Assembly (NCBI RefSeq): GCF_001591545.1
Contig: NZ_BCVC01000001.1
Span: 868,001 to 932,000, forward strand
Direction of reading: 5' to 3'
Source: Lederbergia lenta NBRC 16444
GTDB lineage: Bacteria > Bacillota > Bacilli > Bacillales > Bacillaceae_C
Length of the DNA: 64,000 nucleotides
Each line of letters begins with the position of its first letter. The stretch's first letter is position 1. The position numbers and the translations under genes are program-made. Positions 34,686-46,226 of this stretch are shown here, piece by piece. Under the pieces are notes generated by a model that was given only the letters and a program-made list of their open reading frames with translations, made no database searches and was not told the origin of the DNA.

Positions 34686-35783
34686 ATGAAGATATTTGAT
34701 TATATGACGAATTATGATTACGAACAATTAGTATTTTGCCAAGATGAAAATTCGGGTTTAAAGGCAATTATTGCTATACATGATACAACTATTGGTCCAG
34801 CACTTGGTGGTACTAGAATGTGGCCATATGCTAGTGAAGATGCAGCTATTGAGGATGCGCTTCGTCTTGCGAGGGGAATGACTTATAAGAATGCGGCAGC
34901 AGGATTGAATCTGGGAGGGGGGAAAGCCGTCATTATCGGTGATCCTAGAAAAGATAAAAGCGAAGAAATGTTTCGCGCCTTTGGCCGCTTTGTACAAGGG
35001 TTGAACGGCCGATATATTACAGCGGAAGATGTAGGAACGACTGTCGAAGATATGGATCTTATTCATTTGGAAACAGACTTTGTTACAGGCATATCTCCGG
35101 CATTTGGTTCTTCGGGTAATCCTTCACCTGTAACTGCATATGGCTTATATGTTGGGATGAAAGCCGCTGCGGTAGAGGCTTTTGGATCAGATTCCTTAGA
35201 AGGAAAAACGGTTGCTGTTCAAGGGGTAGGAAATGTAGCCTTTGAACTTTGCAATTATTTACATAAAGAGGGAGCACAGCTAATAGTAACGGATATTAAC
35301 AAGGCGGCGGTCGATCGAGCAGTGGAAGCATTTAATGCAAAAGCAGTCGATCCAGATGAGATTTATGGAGTTGATGCAGATATATTTTCTCCTTGTGCAC
35401 TTGGGGCTGTTGTGAATGACGAAACGATCCCACAACTGAAAGCAAAAGTAATTGCAGGTTCAGCTAATAATCAATTAAAAGATACCAAACATGGTGATCG
35501 AATTCACGAAATGGGAATTGTTTATGCTCCTGACTATGTGATCAACGCTGGTGGAGTAATAAATGTTGCGGATGAATTAAATGGATATAATAAAGAACGG
35601 GCATTGAAAAGAGTGGAAACGATCTATAATAATGTTGCTAAAGTGCTTGAGATCTCTAAACGTGATGGTATTCCTACTTATTTAGCGGCAGACCGTATGG
35701 CCGAAGAGAGAATACAAAAGATTCAAAAGTCAAGGAGCCAGTTTTCGTTAAACAATAAACATATTTTGTCTAACCGGATTTAA
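34686..35783 (+). CDS. bcd: Leucine/branched-chain amino-acid dehydrogenase
   Basis: The protein has 365 residues from ATG 34686 (AAGGGG nine bases before). Glu/Leu/Phe/Val dehydrogenase features are present: [12 protein letters not shown], the catalytic lysine in [19 protein letters not shown] (near 68-80), and a Rossmann [10 protein letters not shown] (near 180). It deaminates Leu, Ile and Val to 2-keto acids with NAD, the first step of degradation and of branched fatty-acid primer supply. In B. subtilis ptb precedes and buk follows it; both are missing here. No sigma-54 (-24/-12) promoter or bkdR was seen upstream. Confidence 0.95.
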   Translation: MKIFDYMTNYDYEQLVFCQDENSGLKAIIAIHDTTIGPALGGTRMWPYASEDAAIEDALRLARGMTYKNAAAGLNLGGGKAVIIGDPRKDKSEEMFRAFGRFVQGLNGRYITAEDVGTTVEDMDLIHLETDFVTGISPAFGSSGNPSPVTAYGLYVGMKAAAVEAFGSDSLEGKTVAVQGVGNVAFELCNYLHKEGAQLIVTDINKAAVDRAVEAFNAKAVDPDEIYGVDADIFSPCALGAVVNDETIPQLKAKVIAGSANNQLKDTKHGDRIHEMGIVYAPDYVINAGGVINVADELNGYNKERALKRVETIYNNVAKVLEISKRDGIPTYLAADRMAEERIQKIQKSRSQFSLNNKHILSNRI

Positions 35784-35792
35784 AGCATGGAC

Positions 35793-35821
35793 AACGGGAG
35801 CGCCTACGGGCGTTTTTCCGT
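35793..35821 (+). terminator. Short terminator between bcd and lpdV
   Basis: GCGCC/GGGCG core (about 35799-35812) within outer ACGG/CCGT arms, with TTTTT at 35813-35817. It could separate bcd from the bkd complex genes or attenuate readthrough. Confidence 0.65.
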
Positions 35822-35890
35822 GTATACAAGCCCAGTAATACTATTGCAATAGCATTTGAGTGTATTGGTTAACGATTTGGAGGGAAAATA

Positions 35891-37315
35891 TTGACACAAG
35901 AATATGATGTTGTCATTCTTGGCGGTGGAACTGGTGGATATGTGGCAGCAATCCGCGCTTCACAGCTTGGTTTGAAAACCGCAATTGTGGAGAAAAATAA
36001 GATTGGCGGAACTTGTTTACATAAAGGATGTATTCCAAGCAAATCACTTCTTAGAAGTGCAGAGGTATATACTACTGCTAAACGTAGTGAAGAATTTGGT
36101 GTAACAATGAAAGAGGTAGGATTAGATTTTAAAAAGGTACAAGAAAGAAAAGATGGTATTGTAAATCAGTTGTACAAAGGTGTACAATCCTTAATGAAAA
36201 AAGGAAAAATTGACGTTTTTGATGGATTTGGTAGAATTTTAGGGCCATCGATATTTTCTCCAACTCCAGGAACTATTTCAGTTGAAATGGCGAACGGTGA
36301 GGAAAACGAGATGTTAATACCGAAAAATGTTATTATTGCAACAGGTTCAAGCCCAAGGAGTTTACCTGGAACGGAGATAGATGGATCGATCGTAATGACA
36401 TCGGATGATGCTCTGCAAATGAGTGGTCTTCCTACATCTATTATCATTATTGGTGGTGGAGTCATTGGAATCGAATGGGCTTCTATGCTAGCAGACTTTG
36501 GAGTCGCTGTAACAGTGTTAGAATATGCAGAGACAATTATCCCGACTGAAGATAGGGAGCTATCTTTAGAGATGCAGCGTGCGTTGCAGAAAAAAGGGGT
36601 TAAAATTATTACAAATGCAAAAGCTTTAGCTGATACTTTGACGAAAGAAACAGGAATAGCCAGCATCTCTGTTGAAGTTAATGGCGAAGAAAAAATAATT
36701 ACTGCAGAAAAGATCTTAGTATCAGTAGGAAGAGAAGGTAATACTGAAAATATTGGTTTGCAAAATACCGAAATTATTGTGAAGAATGGATTCATACAGG
36801 TAAATGATCACTTTCAGACGAAGGAAACACATATATATGCTATTGGAGACGTAATTGGTGGCTTGCAATTAGCGCATGTTGCATCACATGAGGGTATTAA
36901 GGCAGTCGAGCATATAGCAGGTCTGACACCTGAGGCTATCGATTATACGACTGTTTCAAAATGTATTTATAGTAATCCAGAAGCTGCTAGTGTAGGTTTG
37001 ACGGAAACAGAAGCGCTGAAAAAAGGTTATACCATTAAAACAGGAAAATTTTCTTTTCAGTCAAATGGTAAAGCACTTGTTTATGGAGATTCAACAGGGT
37101 TTGTGAAAATTATTGCCGATGAGGAAACAAATGATGTTTTAGGTGTGCACATGATTGGACCTCATGTAACGGATATGATTTCAGAAGCGGGTCTTGCACA
37201 TGTATTGGACGCTACACCTTGGGAAATCGCTAATACGATACATCCTCACCCCACCTTAAGTGAAGTCATTGGAGAAGCTGCGCTAGCTGTTGATGGAATA
37301 GCCATCCACAAATAG
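35891..37315 (+). CDS. lpdV: Dihydrolipoyl dehydrogenase of the branched-chain keto-acid complex
   Basis: 474 residues from TTG 35891, seven bases after GGAGGG. FAD-binding GGGTGGYVAAIRASQLG, the redox disulfide GGTCLHKGCIPSKSLL (near 40), NAD-binding GGGVIGIEWASMLADFG (near 185) and the catalytic HPHPTLSE (near 455) are all intact. It re-oxidises dihydrolipoyl groups of BkdB with NAD. It is first of a four-gene set lpdV-bkdAA-bkdAB-bkdB. Confidence 0.95.
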   Translation: MTQEYDVVILGGGTGGYVAAIRASQLGLKTAIVEKNKIGGTCLHKGCIPSKSLLRSAEVYTTAKRSEEFGVTMKEVGLDFKKVQERKDGIVNQLYKGVQSLMKKGKIDVFDGFGRILGPSIFSPTPGTISVEMANGEENEMLIPKNVIIATGSSPRSLPGTEIDGSIVMTSDDALQMSGLPTSIIIIGGGVIGIEWASMLADFGVAVTVLEYAETIIPTEDRELSLEMQRALQKKGVKIITNAKALADTLTKETGIASISVEVNGEEKIITAEKILVSVGREGNTENIGLQNTEIIVKNGFIQVNDHFQTKETHIYAIGDVIGGLQLAHVASHEGIKAVEHIAGLTPEAIDYTTVSKCIYSNPEAASVGLTETEALKKGYTIKTGKFSFQSNGKALVYGDSTGFVKIIADEETNDVLGVHMIGPHVTDMISEAGLAHVLDATPWEIANTIHPHPTLSEVIGEAALAVDGIAIHK

Positions 37316-37347
37316 TCGAAGGAATAATCTAGCTAGGGGGATTCATA

Positions 37348-38343
37348 ATGGAAAAAAATCGTCATGCTGAGCTAGGTCTCAGTGATGAACAAGTGTTGAA
37401 TATGTATGAGACAATGTTATTGGCACGTCGAATTGATGAGCGTATGTGGCTTTTAAACCGCTCGGGGAAAATCCCGTTCGTCGTTTCGTGTCAAGGTCAA
37501 GAAGCGGCACAAGTTGGTGCTGCATTTGCACTTAATCGTGAGGAAGACTATGTTTTACCATATTATCGTGATTTGGGTGTCGTATTGGAATTTGGGATGA
37601 CTGCTAAAGATCTTATGTTGTCAGGATTTGGTAAAGCGGAGGATCCTAATTCAGGTGGTCGACAAATGCCGGGTCATTTTGGGCAAAAGAGCAATCGGAT
37701 TGTAACAGGCTCTTCACCAGTTACAACCCAAGTACCACATGCAGTTGGCATTGCGTTGGCAGCTAGAATGGAAAGGAAGAATCTAGTTACATTTGTTACA
37801 TTTGGAGAAGGATCTTCTAACCAGGGAGATTTTCATGAAGGATTAAACTTTGCGGGCGTCCACAAACTACCTGTTATCTTCATGTGCGAAAATAACCACT
37901 ATGCCATTTCCGTCCCACTTGAAAAACAATTAGCTTGTGAAAAAGTTTCGGATAGAGCGATTGGATATGGTATGCCGGGGATAACGGTAGATGGCAATGA
38001 TCCACTTGAAGTGTACAAAGCGGTTAAAGAAGCTGCGGATAGAGGGCGACGTGGTGAAGGGCCATCACTTATTGAGGCAATAACACATCGTTTAACTGCA
38101 CATTCATCTGACGATAATGATCGTTTTTATCGTCCTTCAGAGGAACTTGATAAGATGAAAACAGAAGATCCACTTGTTTTATTTGCTACTTATTTACAAA
38201 AAAATAATTTGTTAGATGCTAACATAGAAAAAGAAATAAACGATCGCGTAATGATAAAGGTGAATGAAGCTACCGAATATGCTGAAAAGGCACCTTATCC
38301 TGAACCTGAAGATACTTTGAAATTTGTTTATGCGGCGGAGTAA
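37348..38343 (+). CDS. bkdAA: Branched-chain 2-oxoacid dehydrogenase E1 alpha
   Basis: 331 residues. The thiamine-diphosphate motif GEGSSNQGDFHEGLNFAGVHKLP (positions about 151-175, GDG-type variant GEG) and the HRLTAHSSDDNDR phosphorylation-loop region identify E1 alpha. With BkdAB it decarboxylates keto acids of Val, Ile and Leu. ATG 37348 follows AGGGGG. Confidence 0.95.
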   Translation: MEKNRHAELGLSDEQVLNMYETMLLARRIDERMWLLNRSGKIPFVVSCQGQEAAQVGAAFALNREEDYVLPYYRDLGVVLEFGMTAKDLMLSGFGKAEDPNSGGRQMPGHFGQKSNRIVTGSSPVTTQVPHAVGIALAARMERKNLVTFVTFGEGSSNQGDFHEGLNFAGVHKLPVIFMCENNHYAISVPLEKQLACEKVSDRAIGYGMPGITVDGNDPLEVYKAVKEAADRGRRGEGPSLIEAITHRLTAHSSDDNDRFYRPSEELDKMKTEDPLVLFATYLQKNNLLDANIEKEINDRVMIKVNEATEYAEKAPYPEPEDTLKFVYAAE

Positions 38344-38358
38344 GGGGGAGAATGAGTA

Positions 38359-39342
38359 ATGGCAGTAATTTCTTATATTGAAGCAATCACTTTGGCGATG
38401 CATGAAGAAATGGAACGTGATGAAAAAGTATTCATTCTTGGAGAAGATGTCGGTAAAAAAGGTGGCGTGTTTAAAGCCACTCAAGGGCTTTATGATCAAT
38501 TTGGAGAAGAAAGAGTCATTGATACACCATTAGCGGAGTCTGCAATAGCAGGTGTCGGAATTGGAGCGGCTATGTACGGTTATCGTCCAATCGCAGAGAT
38601 GCAGTTTGCAGATTTTATTTTGCCAGCTGTCAATCAAATTATTTCTGAAGCTGCTAAAATTCGCTATCGTTCCAATAATGATTGGAGCTGTCCGATGGTT
38701 ATCAGGGCTCCCTATGGCGGTGGTGTACACGGTGGACTGTATCATTCCCAATCAATAGAGTCGATTTTTGCCAATCAACCAGGTTTAAAAGTTGTTATGC
38801 CTTCCACTCCATATGATGTAAAAGGCCTTTTAAAAGCAGCTGTTCGTGATGAGGACCCTGTCCTATTCTTGGAACATAAACGTGCGTATCGCTTAATCAA
38901 AGGGGAAGTACCTGATGAAGATTATGTTCTACCAATCGGTAAGGCGGATGTAAAGCGAGAAGGCGAAGATATTACAGTAATTACATATGGCTTATGCGTT
39001 CATTTCGCTCTTCAAGCTGCAGAACGACTTGCTGAGGATGGTGTAGAGACCCATTTACTTGATTTAAGAACAGTTTATCCATTGGATCAAGAAGCAATAA
39101 TTGAAGCAGCATCTAAAACTGGGAAGGTTTTACTCATTACAGAAGATAATAAAGAGGGAAGTATTATAGGTGAAGTAGCAGCAATCATTGCTGAGCATTG
39201 TTTGTTCGAGCTTGATGCTCCGATTATGAGATTGGCAGGTCCAGATACTCCGGCAATGCCTTTTTCTCCAACCTTGGAAAAATATTTTCTAATCAATCCC
39301 GATAAAGTAGAAAAAGCAATGCGTGAGCTGGCAGAGTATTAA
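38359..39342 (+). CDS. bkdAB: Branched-chain 2-oxoacid dehydrogenase E1 beta
   Basis: 327 residues, with GEDVGKKGGVFKAT near the start, the DTPLAESAIAGVGIGAA block and RAPYGGGVHGGLYHSQS (near 115). It pairs with BkdAA to form the E1 heterotetramer. It begins 16 bases after bkdAA, with GGGGGAG upstream. Confidence 0.96.
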   Translation: MAVISYIEAITLAMHEEMERDEKVFILGEDVGKKGGVFKATQGLYDQFGEERVIDTPLAESAIAGVGIGAAMYGYRPIAEMQFADFILPAVNQIISEAAKIRYRSNNDWSCPMVIRAPYGGGVHGGLYHSQSIESIFANQPGLKVVMPSTPYDVKGLLKAAVRDEDPVLFLEHKRAYRLIKGEVPDEDYVLPIGKADVKREGEDITVITYGLCVHFALQAAERLAEDGVETHLLDLRTVYPLDQEAIIEAASKTGKVLLITEDNKEGSIIGEVAAIIAEHCLFELDAPIMRLAGPDTPAMPFSPTLEKYFLINPDKVEKAMRELAEY

Positions 39343-39376
39343 ACATAAACATTAACGCAAAAAGGAGGTTATCCAA

Positions 39377-40654
39377 TTGGCGATAGAAAACATCATTATG
39401 CCTCAGCTCGGCGAAAGTGTAACAGAGGGTACAATTACTAATTGGCTCGTTCAACCTGGGGTTCGTGTAAATAAGTATGACCCAATTGCAGAAGTAATGA
39501 CAGATAAAGTAAATGCGGAAATTCCATCTTCTTTCACTGGTACGATTGCGGAGTTACTTGCAAAGGATGGAGACACACTTGCTGTAGGTGAAACTATTTG
39601 TACGATTGAAACGACAGATACAGCTAATGCGAATGTAAATAAAGAACCCATTAAAGGGAATTCGAAAAATGCTAATATGGAAAAGGCGATAGTAAATCAA
39701 CAAGAACAAAGCGAGGAAAATCGTTCTGGGAAAACACGTTACTCACCTGCAGTCTTAAAAATGTCGCAAGAACATGGAATTGATTTATCTCAAGTTGAGG
39801 GCAGTGGGAAAGAGGGGCGGATTACGAGGAAAGATTTAAAGAAGCTTATAGATTCTGGATCCATTCCAACAGAAGATGCTATAAATCAGCAAAATGAAGT
39901 GAGTCCTCCTATATCTCCAGTTCCGAAAGTGCCTGAAACGCTTTTAACGCTTCCTGGAGATGTCGAAATACCCATTACAGGGGTAAGGAGAGCAATTGCA
40001 GACAAGATGCTTAGAAGCAAACAAGAAGTACCCCATGCTTGGACAATGACGGAGGTAGATGTAACGAGTCTCGTGAAATATCGTGATTCTTTGAAAACAG
40101 AATTTAAAAAGCAAGAAGGGTATAATTTAACTTATTTTGCATTCTTTATTAAAGCAGTAGCACAGGCACTCAAAGATATTCCGATGATTAATTCAATGTG
40201 GGCCGGTGATAAAATAATCCAAAAGAAAGATATTAATATTTCAATTGCTGTTGCCACAGACGATGCTTTATTTGTACCAGTCATTAAGAATGCCGACGAA
40301 AAATCGATAAAAGGCATTGCAAAAGAAATTGCAGAACTTGCTCAAAAAACAAGAAATGGTTCTTTGACGAATGAAGATATACAAGGTGGAACCTTTACTG
40401 TCAACAATACAGGTTCGTTCGGTTCCATTCAGTCAATGGGAATTATCAACCATCCCCAAGCTGCTATATTACAAATCGAATCAATAGTTAAAAGACCTGT
40501 CATCATTAACGATATGATTGCAGTTCGTGATATGGTAAATATTTGTCTATCACTCGATCATCGTGTTTTAGATGGTGTCATTTGTGGGAAATTTTTGCAA
40601 CGCATTAAAAATATCCTTGAAAATATTTCTAAAGAAACTACTTCAATATATTAA
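39377..40654 (+). CDS. bkdB: Branched-chain 2-oxoacid dehydrogenase E2 (lipoyl acyltransferase)
   Basis: 425 residues from TTG 39377, after AAAGGAGG. The lipoyl domain carries the modified lysine in VMTDKVNAEIPS (near 44); a peripheral-subunit-binding domain lies at about 120-155 (YSPAVLKMSQEHGIDLSQVEG), and the catalytic domain ends with SLDHRVLDG. It transfers branched acyl groups to CoA, giving isobutyryl-, isovaleryl- and 2-methylbutyryl-CoA. A strong terminator follows. Confidence 0.95.
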   Translation: MAIENIIMPQLGESVTEGTITNWLVQPGVRVNKYDPIAEVMTDKVNAEIPSSFTGTIAELLAKDGDTLAVGETICTIETTDTANANVNKEPIKGNSKNANMEKAIVNQQEQSEENRSGKTRYSPAVLKMSQEHGIDLSQVEGSGKEGRITRKDLKKLIDSGSIPTEDAINQQNEVSPPISPVPKVPETLLTLPGDVEIPITGVRRAIADKMLRSKQEVPHAWTMTEVDVTSLVKYRDSLKTEFKKQEGYNLTYFAFFIKAVAQALKDIPMINSMWAGDKIIQKKDINISIAVATDDALFVPVIKNADEKSIKGIAKEIAELAQKTRNGSLTNEDIQGGTFTVNNTGSFGSIQSMGIINHPQAAILQIESIVKRPVIINDMIAVRDMVNICLSLDHRVLDGVICGKFLQRIKNILENISKETTSIY

Positions 40655-40746
40655 GTAAATAGAAGCTGCTATGTTGGAGGACACTGAAAAAAGGCAAGGT
40701 TTTTAATCACAATATTCAGCTCATTAATACCGAATGATAGGAAACC

Positions 40747-40797
40747 AAAAAGACGACTCTACAATTCTAAACCAGAATTTAAGTCGTCTTTTTCTTT
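40747..40797 (+). terminator. Terminator of the bkd genes
   Basis: AAAAAGACGACT (40747-40758) pairs with AGTCGTCTTTTT (40782-40793), with inner AATTCT/AGAATT, then CTTT. The rest of the gap up to mutA (40798-40999) is AT-rich; TATAAT-like sequence near 40925 may be the mutA promoter. Confidence 0.88.
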
Positions 40798-40999
40798 ATC
40801 CTTTCGAGATTTATTATAAATATAGCCATGGCACCTTATATTTCAGAGCCCTTGCTTCAGATAGCGGCATTTTGTTCGTGTGCGAAGGGATAATTTTTTG
40901 AGCATTGCTTGGGATACATAAGTATAATAGTATAAGAATATACATGTAAAAATTTTCTCTTGAAAAGAGAGCGGTTACATACCAAGGAGGGTGTGTCCC

Positions 41000-42862
41000 A
41001 TGTCGATTGAAAAAGCAAGAAAAGTCTCTTTTATGCCGTCTAGTCTTAATCACTGGGAATCAGTAGTGAAAAAAACTTTACGTGAAAAATCTATTGATTC
41101 TTTAAGTAAAGAAACGTATGAAGGAATTAAATTATCGCCACTATATACTAAAAAACATCTCGAGTTGAATAAAGTCGATCAATTTCCAGGCATCGGATCC
41201 AATATTAGAGGTATTGATCATGATAAGAATGAAAATACATGGAAGATTGCCCAGGTACTCGAAAACAATAATTGGGATTTCATTAAAAATGCATTATTAA
41301 CTGAGATCAAAAGTGGACAAGAAACAATTTCTTTTGATGTAGATAAACTGTCAGACGTTGATAAGCTAAGTTTTAAAGAACTAAGAGAAATGATTGATTT
41401 TAATAGATATCCGCCCTTTTTAATATGTAAAGAAAATTTTCAAGCAACTGCAAAAAAATTGCTGCAAAGTGGGAGTGGAGATTTTTCTGGAGTGATAGGA
41501 ACGGATTTACTATCAGCTGGATTAAATAATGGGTTTTTGTTTAAGCGACCTAGTAAGAAATTAGATAAATGGATGGAAACTGTAAATAAGTTAGATAGGC
41601 AATTCAATCATTTACGCACGATTGTAATAGATGTAACACCGTATCACTTAAGTGGAGCGAACGCCGTACAGGAATTGGGAATCGCTATTAGTGAGGCGGT
41701 TTTTTATATAGAAACAATGCAGGAATATGGATGGGAACCAGTTAAAACAATGCAGAAAATAGTATTCCAGTTTTCAATTGGCGGACGATTTTTTTTAGAG
41801 ATAGCGAAATTACGTGCATTTAAAAATTTATGGAAAACAATTGCAGATGCATACGATGTTCCAAATGAACAAAATTGTGCATTGATCAGTGTGCAGACAT
41901 CCAGTTTAACCCACTCTAAATTAGACCCTTATGTGAACATGTTACGAAGTGGAAATCAAGCGTTTGCTGCGGTGGTAGGAGGTATTGATTTTCTGCATGT
42001 AACACCCTTTGATGGAGTCAAAGGACAATCAAGCTCCTTTTCTAATAGAGTTTCGAGAAACACTCATTTGCTACTCCGAGAAGAAGCACATTTAAGTAGA
42101 GTTGTGGATCCAGGCGGTGGTTCTTATTATATCGAATCAGTGACAAGGGAGCTTATTGAAAAAGCATGGAGTTTTTTTCAGAAGATTGATAGAAAAGAAG
42201 GAGTATATGAAGTGCTCCGATCTGGTTGGTTGCAACAAGAATTAAAGAATACGATGCGGCAGCGGAAAAGTGATGCGGAAACAAGAGTAAATAAGCTAAT
42301 TGGTGTAAATATATATGCCAAGCTTGATGAACAAGTTTTTAATCAAGATAAACCGATTACTATGTTCCAGAGGCAAATAGAAGAAGATACATTGGAAGTG
42401 ACACCGTTAATTGCTGAAAGAATTGGGGGGGGATTTGAAAATCTTCGCCATCGATCTGCCGAACTAGGAACTCCGATCGCTGGCTTAATCTGCCTAGGAT
42501 TATTAAAAGACTATAAACCACGGGCAGATTTTGTTTCTAGTGTGTTATCTGCAGGAGGGATACATACAGAGTGGAGTGGAAATTGTGAAAGTATCGATGA
42601 TGTCAAAAATTTTATCATGAATAATCCAAGAGAATATTATTGTATTTGTGTGACTGATGAAAAGTACAACGAGTTGATAATTCAATTAATGAAATTGCTA
42701 GAAGAGAAAAATTGTACTAGCGTGGTTGATATTGCAGGGAAATATGATCAAAAGAAATTGACCGAGTTTGGTGTACAAGGAACTATTTATTCAGGGCAGA
42801 ACCTAAAAGAAAAACTAGACTCTTTAATAGCAATTTGGGAGGTGTCCGAAAATGAGGATTAA
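41000..42862 (+). CDS. mutA: Methylmalonyl-CoA mutase small subunit
   Basis: 620 residues from ATG 41000 (AAGGAGGG eight bases before). It carries the mutase barrel and the C-terminal cobalamin-fold domain but lacks the DxHxxG cobalamin ligand, as in other small subunits ([20 protein letters not shown] marks that domain). It forms a heterodimer with MutB. B. subtilis lacks this gene, so the module is an addition between bkdB and yqiW. Confidence 0.93.
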   Translation: MSIEKARKVSFMPSSLNHWESVVKKTLREKSIDSLSKETYEGIKLSPLYTKKHLELNKVDQFPGIGSNIRGIDHDKNENTWKIAQVLENNNWDFIKNALLTEIKSGQETISFDVDKLSDVDKLSFKELREMIDFNRYPPFLICKENFQATAKKLLQSGSGDFSGVIGTDLLSAGLNNGFLFKRPSKKLDKWMETVNKLDRQFNHLRTIVIDVTPYHLSGANAVQELGIAISEAVFYIETMQEYGWEPVKTMQKIVFQFSIGGRFFLEIAKLRAFKNLWKTIADAYDVPNEQNCALISVQTSSLTHSKLDPYVNMLRSGNQAFAAVVGGIDFLHVTPFDGVKGQSSSFSNRVSRNTHLLLREEAHLSRVVDPGGGSYYIESVTRELIEKAWSFFQKIDRKEGVYEVLRSGWLQQELKNTMRQRKSDAETRVNKLIGVNIYAKLDEQVFNQDKPITMFQRQIEEDTLEVTPLIAERIGGGFENLRHRSAELGTPIAGLICLGLLKDYKPRADFVSSVLSAGGIHTEWSGNCESIDDVKNFIMNNPREYYCICVTDEKYNELIIQLMKLLEEKNCTSVVDIAGKYDQKKLTEFGVQGTIYSGQNLKEKLDSLIAIWEVSENED

Positions 42863-45023
42863 ACCTAATTTTCAAGAGATATATCCTACACATGCACCTA
42901 AAGTAAATGAAAATCTTAACCATTTCAGTTGCTCAACATTTAATACGAATGAGCAAATAGCCGTTAAATCCTTATATACAGAAAAAGATTTATCTGGACT
43001 GGAGCATCTAGATGATTTGCCAGGAATTGCTCCTTTCACTCGTGGTCCCTATCCAACAATGTATGTAAATAAGCCTTGGACAGTAAGACAATATGCTGGT
43101 TTTTCCACTGCTGAAGAAAGCAATGCATTTTATCGCCGAAATTTGGAGATGGGGCAAAAGGGGCTGTCCGTTGCCTTTGATTTAGCAACACATCGAGGAT
43201 ACGACTCAGATCATCCTAGGGTGGAAGGTGATGTAGGTAAAGCGGGTGTAGCAATTGATTCTGTTCTTGATATGAAAATCTTATTTAATGGTATTCCGCT
43301 AGATCAAATGTCTGTATCGATGACGATGAACGGAGCAGTTATCCCAATTATGGCTTTTTATATTGTAGCAGCAGAAGAGCAAGGAGTAAGTAAGGAAAAA
43401 TTATCTGGCACAATTCAAAATGATATTTTAAAAGAATATATGGTGCGAAACACATATATCTATCCACCCGAACTATCGATGAGAATCATTGGCGATATTT
43501 TTGACTATACATCTGCATTTATGCCGAAATTCAATAGTATTTCCATTTCTGGTTACCATTTGCAAGAAGCAGGTGCACCTGCGGACATTGAGCTTGCTTA
43601 TACACTGGCAGATGGCTTGGAATATGTGAGAACAGGTCTGGGTGCAGGAATCAATATTGACGCATTTGCGCCAAGGCTATCCTTTTTTTGGGGGATAGGC
43701 ATGAATTATTTTATGGAAGTAGCTAAATTGCGGGCTGCTAGAAGAATGTGGGCGCAGATTATAAGTCCATTTCATCCGAAAAATCCTAAGTCGCTCTCAT
43801 TACGAACACATAGCCAGACTTCAGGATGGAGTTTGACAGAGCAAGATCCGTATAATAATGTAATGAGAACTTTAATTGAAGCACATGCTGCAGTGATGGG
43901 CCATACACAGTCACTCCATACAAACGCGTTAGATGAAGCGATTGCTTTGCCAACAGATTTTTCTGCTCGAATCGCTAGAAATACGCAATTATTTCTACAG
44001 GAAGAAACAGGGTTGACAGATGTGATAGATCCTTGGGGAGGCTCTTATTATGTGGAAGCCTTGACAAATCAGCTCATGGAGCGGGCATGGACACATATAG
44101 AGGAAATTGAAGAGCTTGGTGGAATGACCAAAGCAATTGAAACAGGGCTTCCTAAAATGAGGATTGAAGAAGCAGCCGCTAGAAGACAGGCATTGATTGA
44201 TTCGAAGAAAGAAACAATTATTGGCGTTAATAAATATCGTTTAGATCAGGAAGAAACGATGGATATATTAAATATCGATAATGAGGCAGTTCGCCAGATG
44301 CAGGTTGAACGCCTTGCTCAACTTAAAAAAGATAGAAATAATAAAGAAGTAGATCATGCGCTGGCAGCGTTAAGTGAAGGGGCGAAAACAGCGAAAGCAA
44401 ACTTATTAAAGTTAGCTGTAGAAGCAGCTCGTGCTCGAGCAACCCTAGGTGAAATATCGAATGCGATTGAAAAAATAGCTGGAAGACATAAAGCAGTGAT
44501 TAGATCGATAAGCGGGGTGTATGGTTCTCATTTTTCGGATGAAGAGGAAATAGAAGTTGTAATAGGGATGGCAGAGGATTTTCTTGAGAATGAAGGACGA
44601 CGCCCACGAATTTTAATTGCGAAGATGGGACAGGATGGGCATGATCGAGGCGCAAAAGTAATAGCAACCGCATTTGCAGACCTAGGTTTCGATGTGGATA
44701 TCGGGCCATTATTTCAAACTCCAGAAGAAACCGCCAAACAAGCTGCAGAAAATGACGTTCACGTCATAGGCGTAAGTTCACTTGCAGCAGGGCATCGGAC
44801 GCTCTTACCGAAATTAATGAAAGAGTTGAAACAAATTGACAGAGAGGATATTTTAGTTGTAATTGGTGGCGTAATTCCTGTCCAAGATTACGACTTTTTA
44901 CGGGAAAATGGGGCAGCAGCTATTTTTGGTCCCGGTACGGTAATTCCCGTAGCTGCCCAAAAGGTCATTGAAGAGATATACCTGAGGCTAGGGTATGAGG
45001 AAGTGAAGGAAGAAAATGACTAA
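42852..45023 (+). CDS. mutB: Methylmalonyl-CoA mutase large subunit
   Basis: 723 residues. The substrate barrel has [21 protein letters not shown] (in two overlapping blocks near 65-85), and the B12 domain has [11 protein letters not shown] (His ligand, near 600) and [14 protein letters not shown]. It interconverts (R)-methylmalonyl-CoA and succinyl-CoA using adenosylcobalamin, the same cofactor as NrdJ. ATG 42852 overlaps mutA by 11 bases, with GGAGGTG before it. Confidence 0.96.
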   Translation: MRIKPNFQEIYPTHAPKVNENLNHFSCSTFNTNEQIAVKSLYTEKDLSGLEHLDDLPGIAPFTRGPYPTMYVNKPWTVRQYAGFSTAEESNAFYRRNLEMGQKGLSVAFDLATHRGYDSDHPRVEGDVGKAGVAIDSVLDMKILFNGIPLDQMSVSMTMNGAVIPIMAFYIVAAEEQGVSKEKLSGTIQNDILKEYMVRNTYIYPPELSMRIIGDIFDYTSAFMPKFNSISISGYHLQEAGAPADIELAYTLADGLEYVRTGLGAGINIDAFAPRLSFFWGIGMNYFMEVAKLRAARRMWAQIISPFHPKNPKSLSLRTHSQTSGWSLTEQDPYNNVMRTLIEAHAAVMGHTQSLHTNALDEAIALPTDFSARIARNTQLFLQEETGLTDVIDPWGGSYYVEALTNQLMERAWTHIEEIEELGGMTKAIETGLPKMRIEEAAARRQALIDSKKETIIGVNKYRLDQEETMDILNIDNEAVRQMQVERLAQLKKDRNNKEVDHALAALSEGAKTAKANLLKLAVEAARARATLGEISNAIEKIAGRHKAVIRSISGVYGSHFSDEEEIEVVIGMAEDFLENEGRRPRILIAKMGQDGHDRGAKVIATAFADLGFDVDIGPLFQTPEETAKQAAENDVHVIGVSSLAAGHRTLLPKLMKELKQIDREDILVVIGGVIPVQDYDFLRENGAAAIFGPGTVIPVAAQKVIEEIYLRLGYEEVKEEND

Positions 45024-46044
45024 ACATGCTCGAAAAAAGTTTATTAAAAAGGAGCGAAGCGAGCAGTCAGCAAAGCAACTAACCAAAGCCATTTTAAACG
45101 GGAACCGAAAGGCACTATTTAAAGCAATTACACTAATCGAAAGTAATGCTCAACATCATCAAGAAAGAGCGCAGGAGATGTTACAACCACTATTAGCCTA
45201 TGCAGGTAGATCCATTAGAATTGGGATTACAGGTGTACCTGGTGCTGGTAAGAGTACATTTATTGAAGCTTTTGGGAAATTACTTTGTGATCAAGGTTAT
45301 CGTGTGGCGGTTTTAGCAGTAGATCCAAGTTCGACAGTTAATGGTGGTAGTATTCTTGGGGATAAAACGAGAATGGAAGAGCTTGCGAAACATGAAAATG
45401 CTTTTATACGTCCTTCACCATCGAGTGGTACACTCGGTGGTGTGCACAAAAAAACGCGAGAAACGATCATTGCTTGTGAAGCAGCAGGCTTCGATCTAAT
45501 AATTATAGAAACAGTTGGGATTGGCCAAAGTGAATCAGTCGTCAGAGGTATGGTTGATTTCTTCTTAATGCTTGTACTAACAGGTGCAGGTGATGAATTA
45601 CAGGGGATGAAAAAAGGAGTTTTGGAATTAGTAGATGCTATTGCTGTTAATAAAGCAGACGGTGATAATCTCAAGCTTGCTATAAAAACGAGGAGAGAAT
45701 ATGCACAAATTTTACATCTTCTAAGGCCCGCAACAATCGGTTGGGAAACGAAGGCAGTCACCTGTTCATCATTGACAGGTGATGGCATTGAGTCTATTTG
45801 GAGTATGATACAAAACTTTACAGAGCTAGGAAAAACATCAAGTGTATTTTATGATCGGAGAAATGCCCAAGTGAGTGAATGGTTACATGCTATGATAAAG
45901 GATCGATTAGAATTATCCTTCTATCAACATGAAAAGGTAGGAGAAATAAGAAATTCAATAGAAGCAGATGTGATACAAGGGAAATTGACAGTGACAAAAG
46001 CTACAGATCAACTCTTTCGTGCATACCAAGATAACAAGAAATGA
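45016..46044 (+). CDS. meaB: Methylmalonyl-CoA mutase-associated GTPase MeaB
   Basis: 342 residues with a G3E-type GTPase: P-loop [18 protein letters not shown] (near 75), switch [13 protein letters not shown] (near 173) and NKADGDN. It guards mutase during cofactor loading and removal of damaged B12. It overlaps mutB by 8 bases, so the three are one operon. Confidence 0.94.
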   Translation: MTKHARKKFIKKERSEQSAKQLTKAILNGNRKALFKAITLIESNAQHHQERAQEMLQPLLAYAGRSIRIGITGVPGAGKSTFIEAFGKLLCDQGYRVAVLAVDPSSTVNGGSILGDKTRMEELAKHENAFIRPSPSSGTLGGVHKKTRETIIACEAAGFDLIIIETVGIGQSESVVRGMVDFFLMLVLTGAGDELQGMKKGVLELVDAIAVNKADGDNLKLAIKTRREYAQILHLLRPATIGWETKAVTCSSLTGDGIESIWSMIQNFTELGKTSSVFYDRRNAQVSEWLHAMIKDRLELSFYQHEKVGEIRNSIEADVIQGKLTVTKATDQLFRAYQDNKK

Positions 46045-46151
46045 GAGAAGCCAGTCATTCGATGAGTTATAACTATTTACATTCTACTGAGGATAACCGG
46101 ATCTAATTAGAGCTTTTTGTTAGTCGGTGTGTGATTGCATGATGTAGAAAT

Positions 46152-46220
46152 AAAAAAAAGGACAGCTTGTGAAAAGCTGTCCAAAGGCATCTAGGGAGTT
46201 TAGGGGTATGGATCTAGATG
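46152..46220 (-). ncRNA. Candidate small RNA with C-rich loop and terminator
   Basis: On the minus strand a compact unit of about 69 bases is seen. A hairpin CATCTAG (46220-46214)/CTAGATG (46194-46188) encloses a C-rich loop (CCATACCCCTAAACTCCC). A perfect terminator GGACAGCTT (46182-46174)/AAGCTGTCC (46168-46160) and eight T follow. A sigma-F/G-like promoter ends seven bases before the first stem. No open frame of note is present. C-rich single-stranded loops of this kind pair with Shine-Dalgarno sequences. The nearest known type is the forespore sRNA CsfG, but I cannot confirm homology. Confidence 0.5.
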
Positions 46221-46226
46221 TATTTA

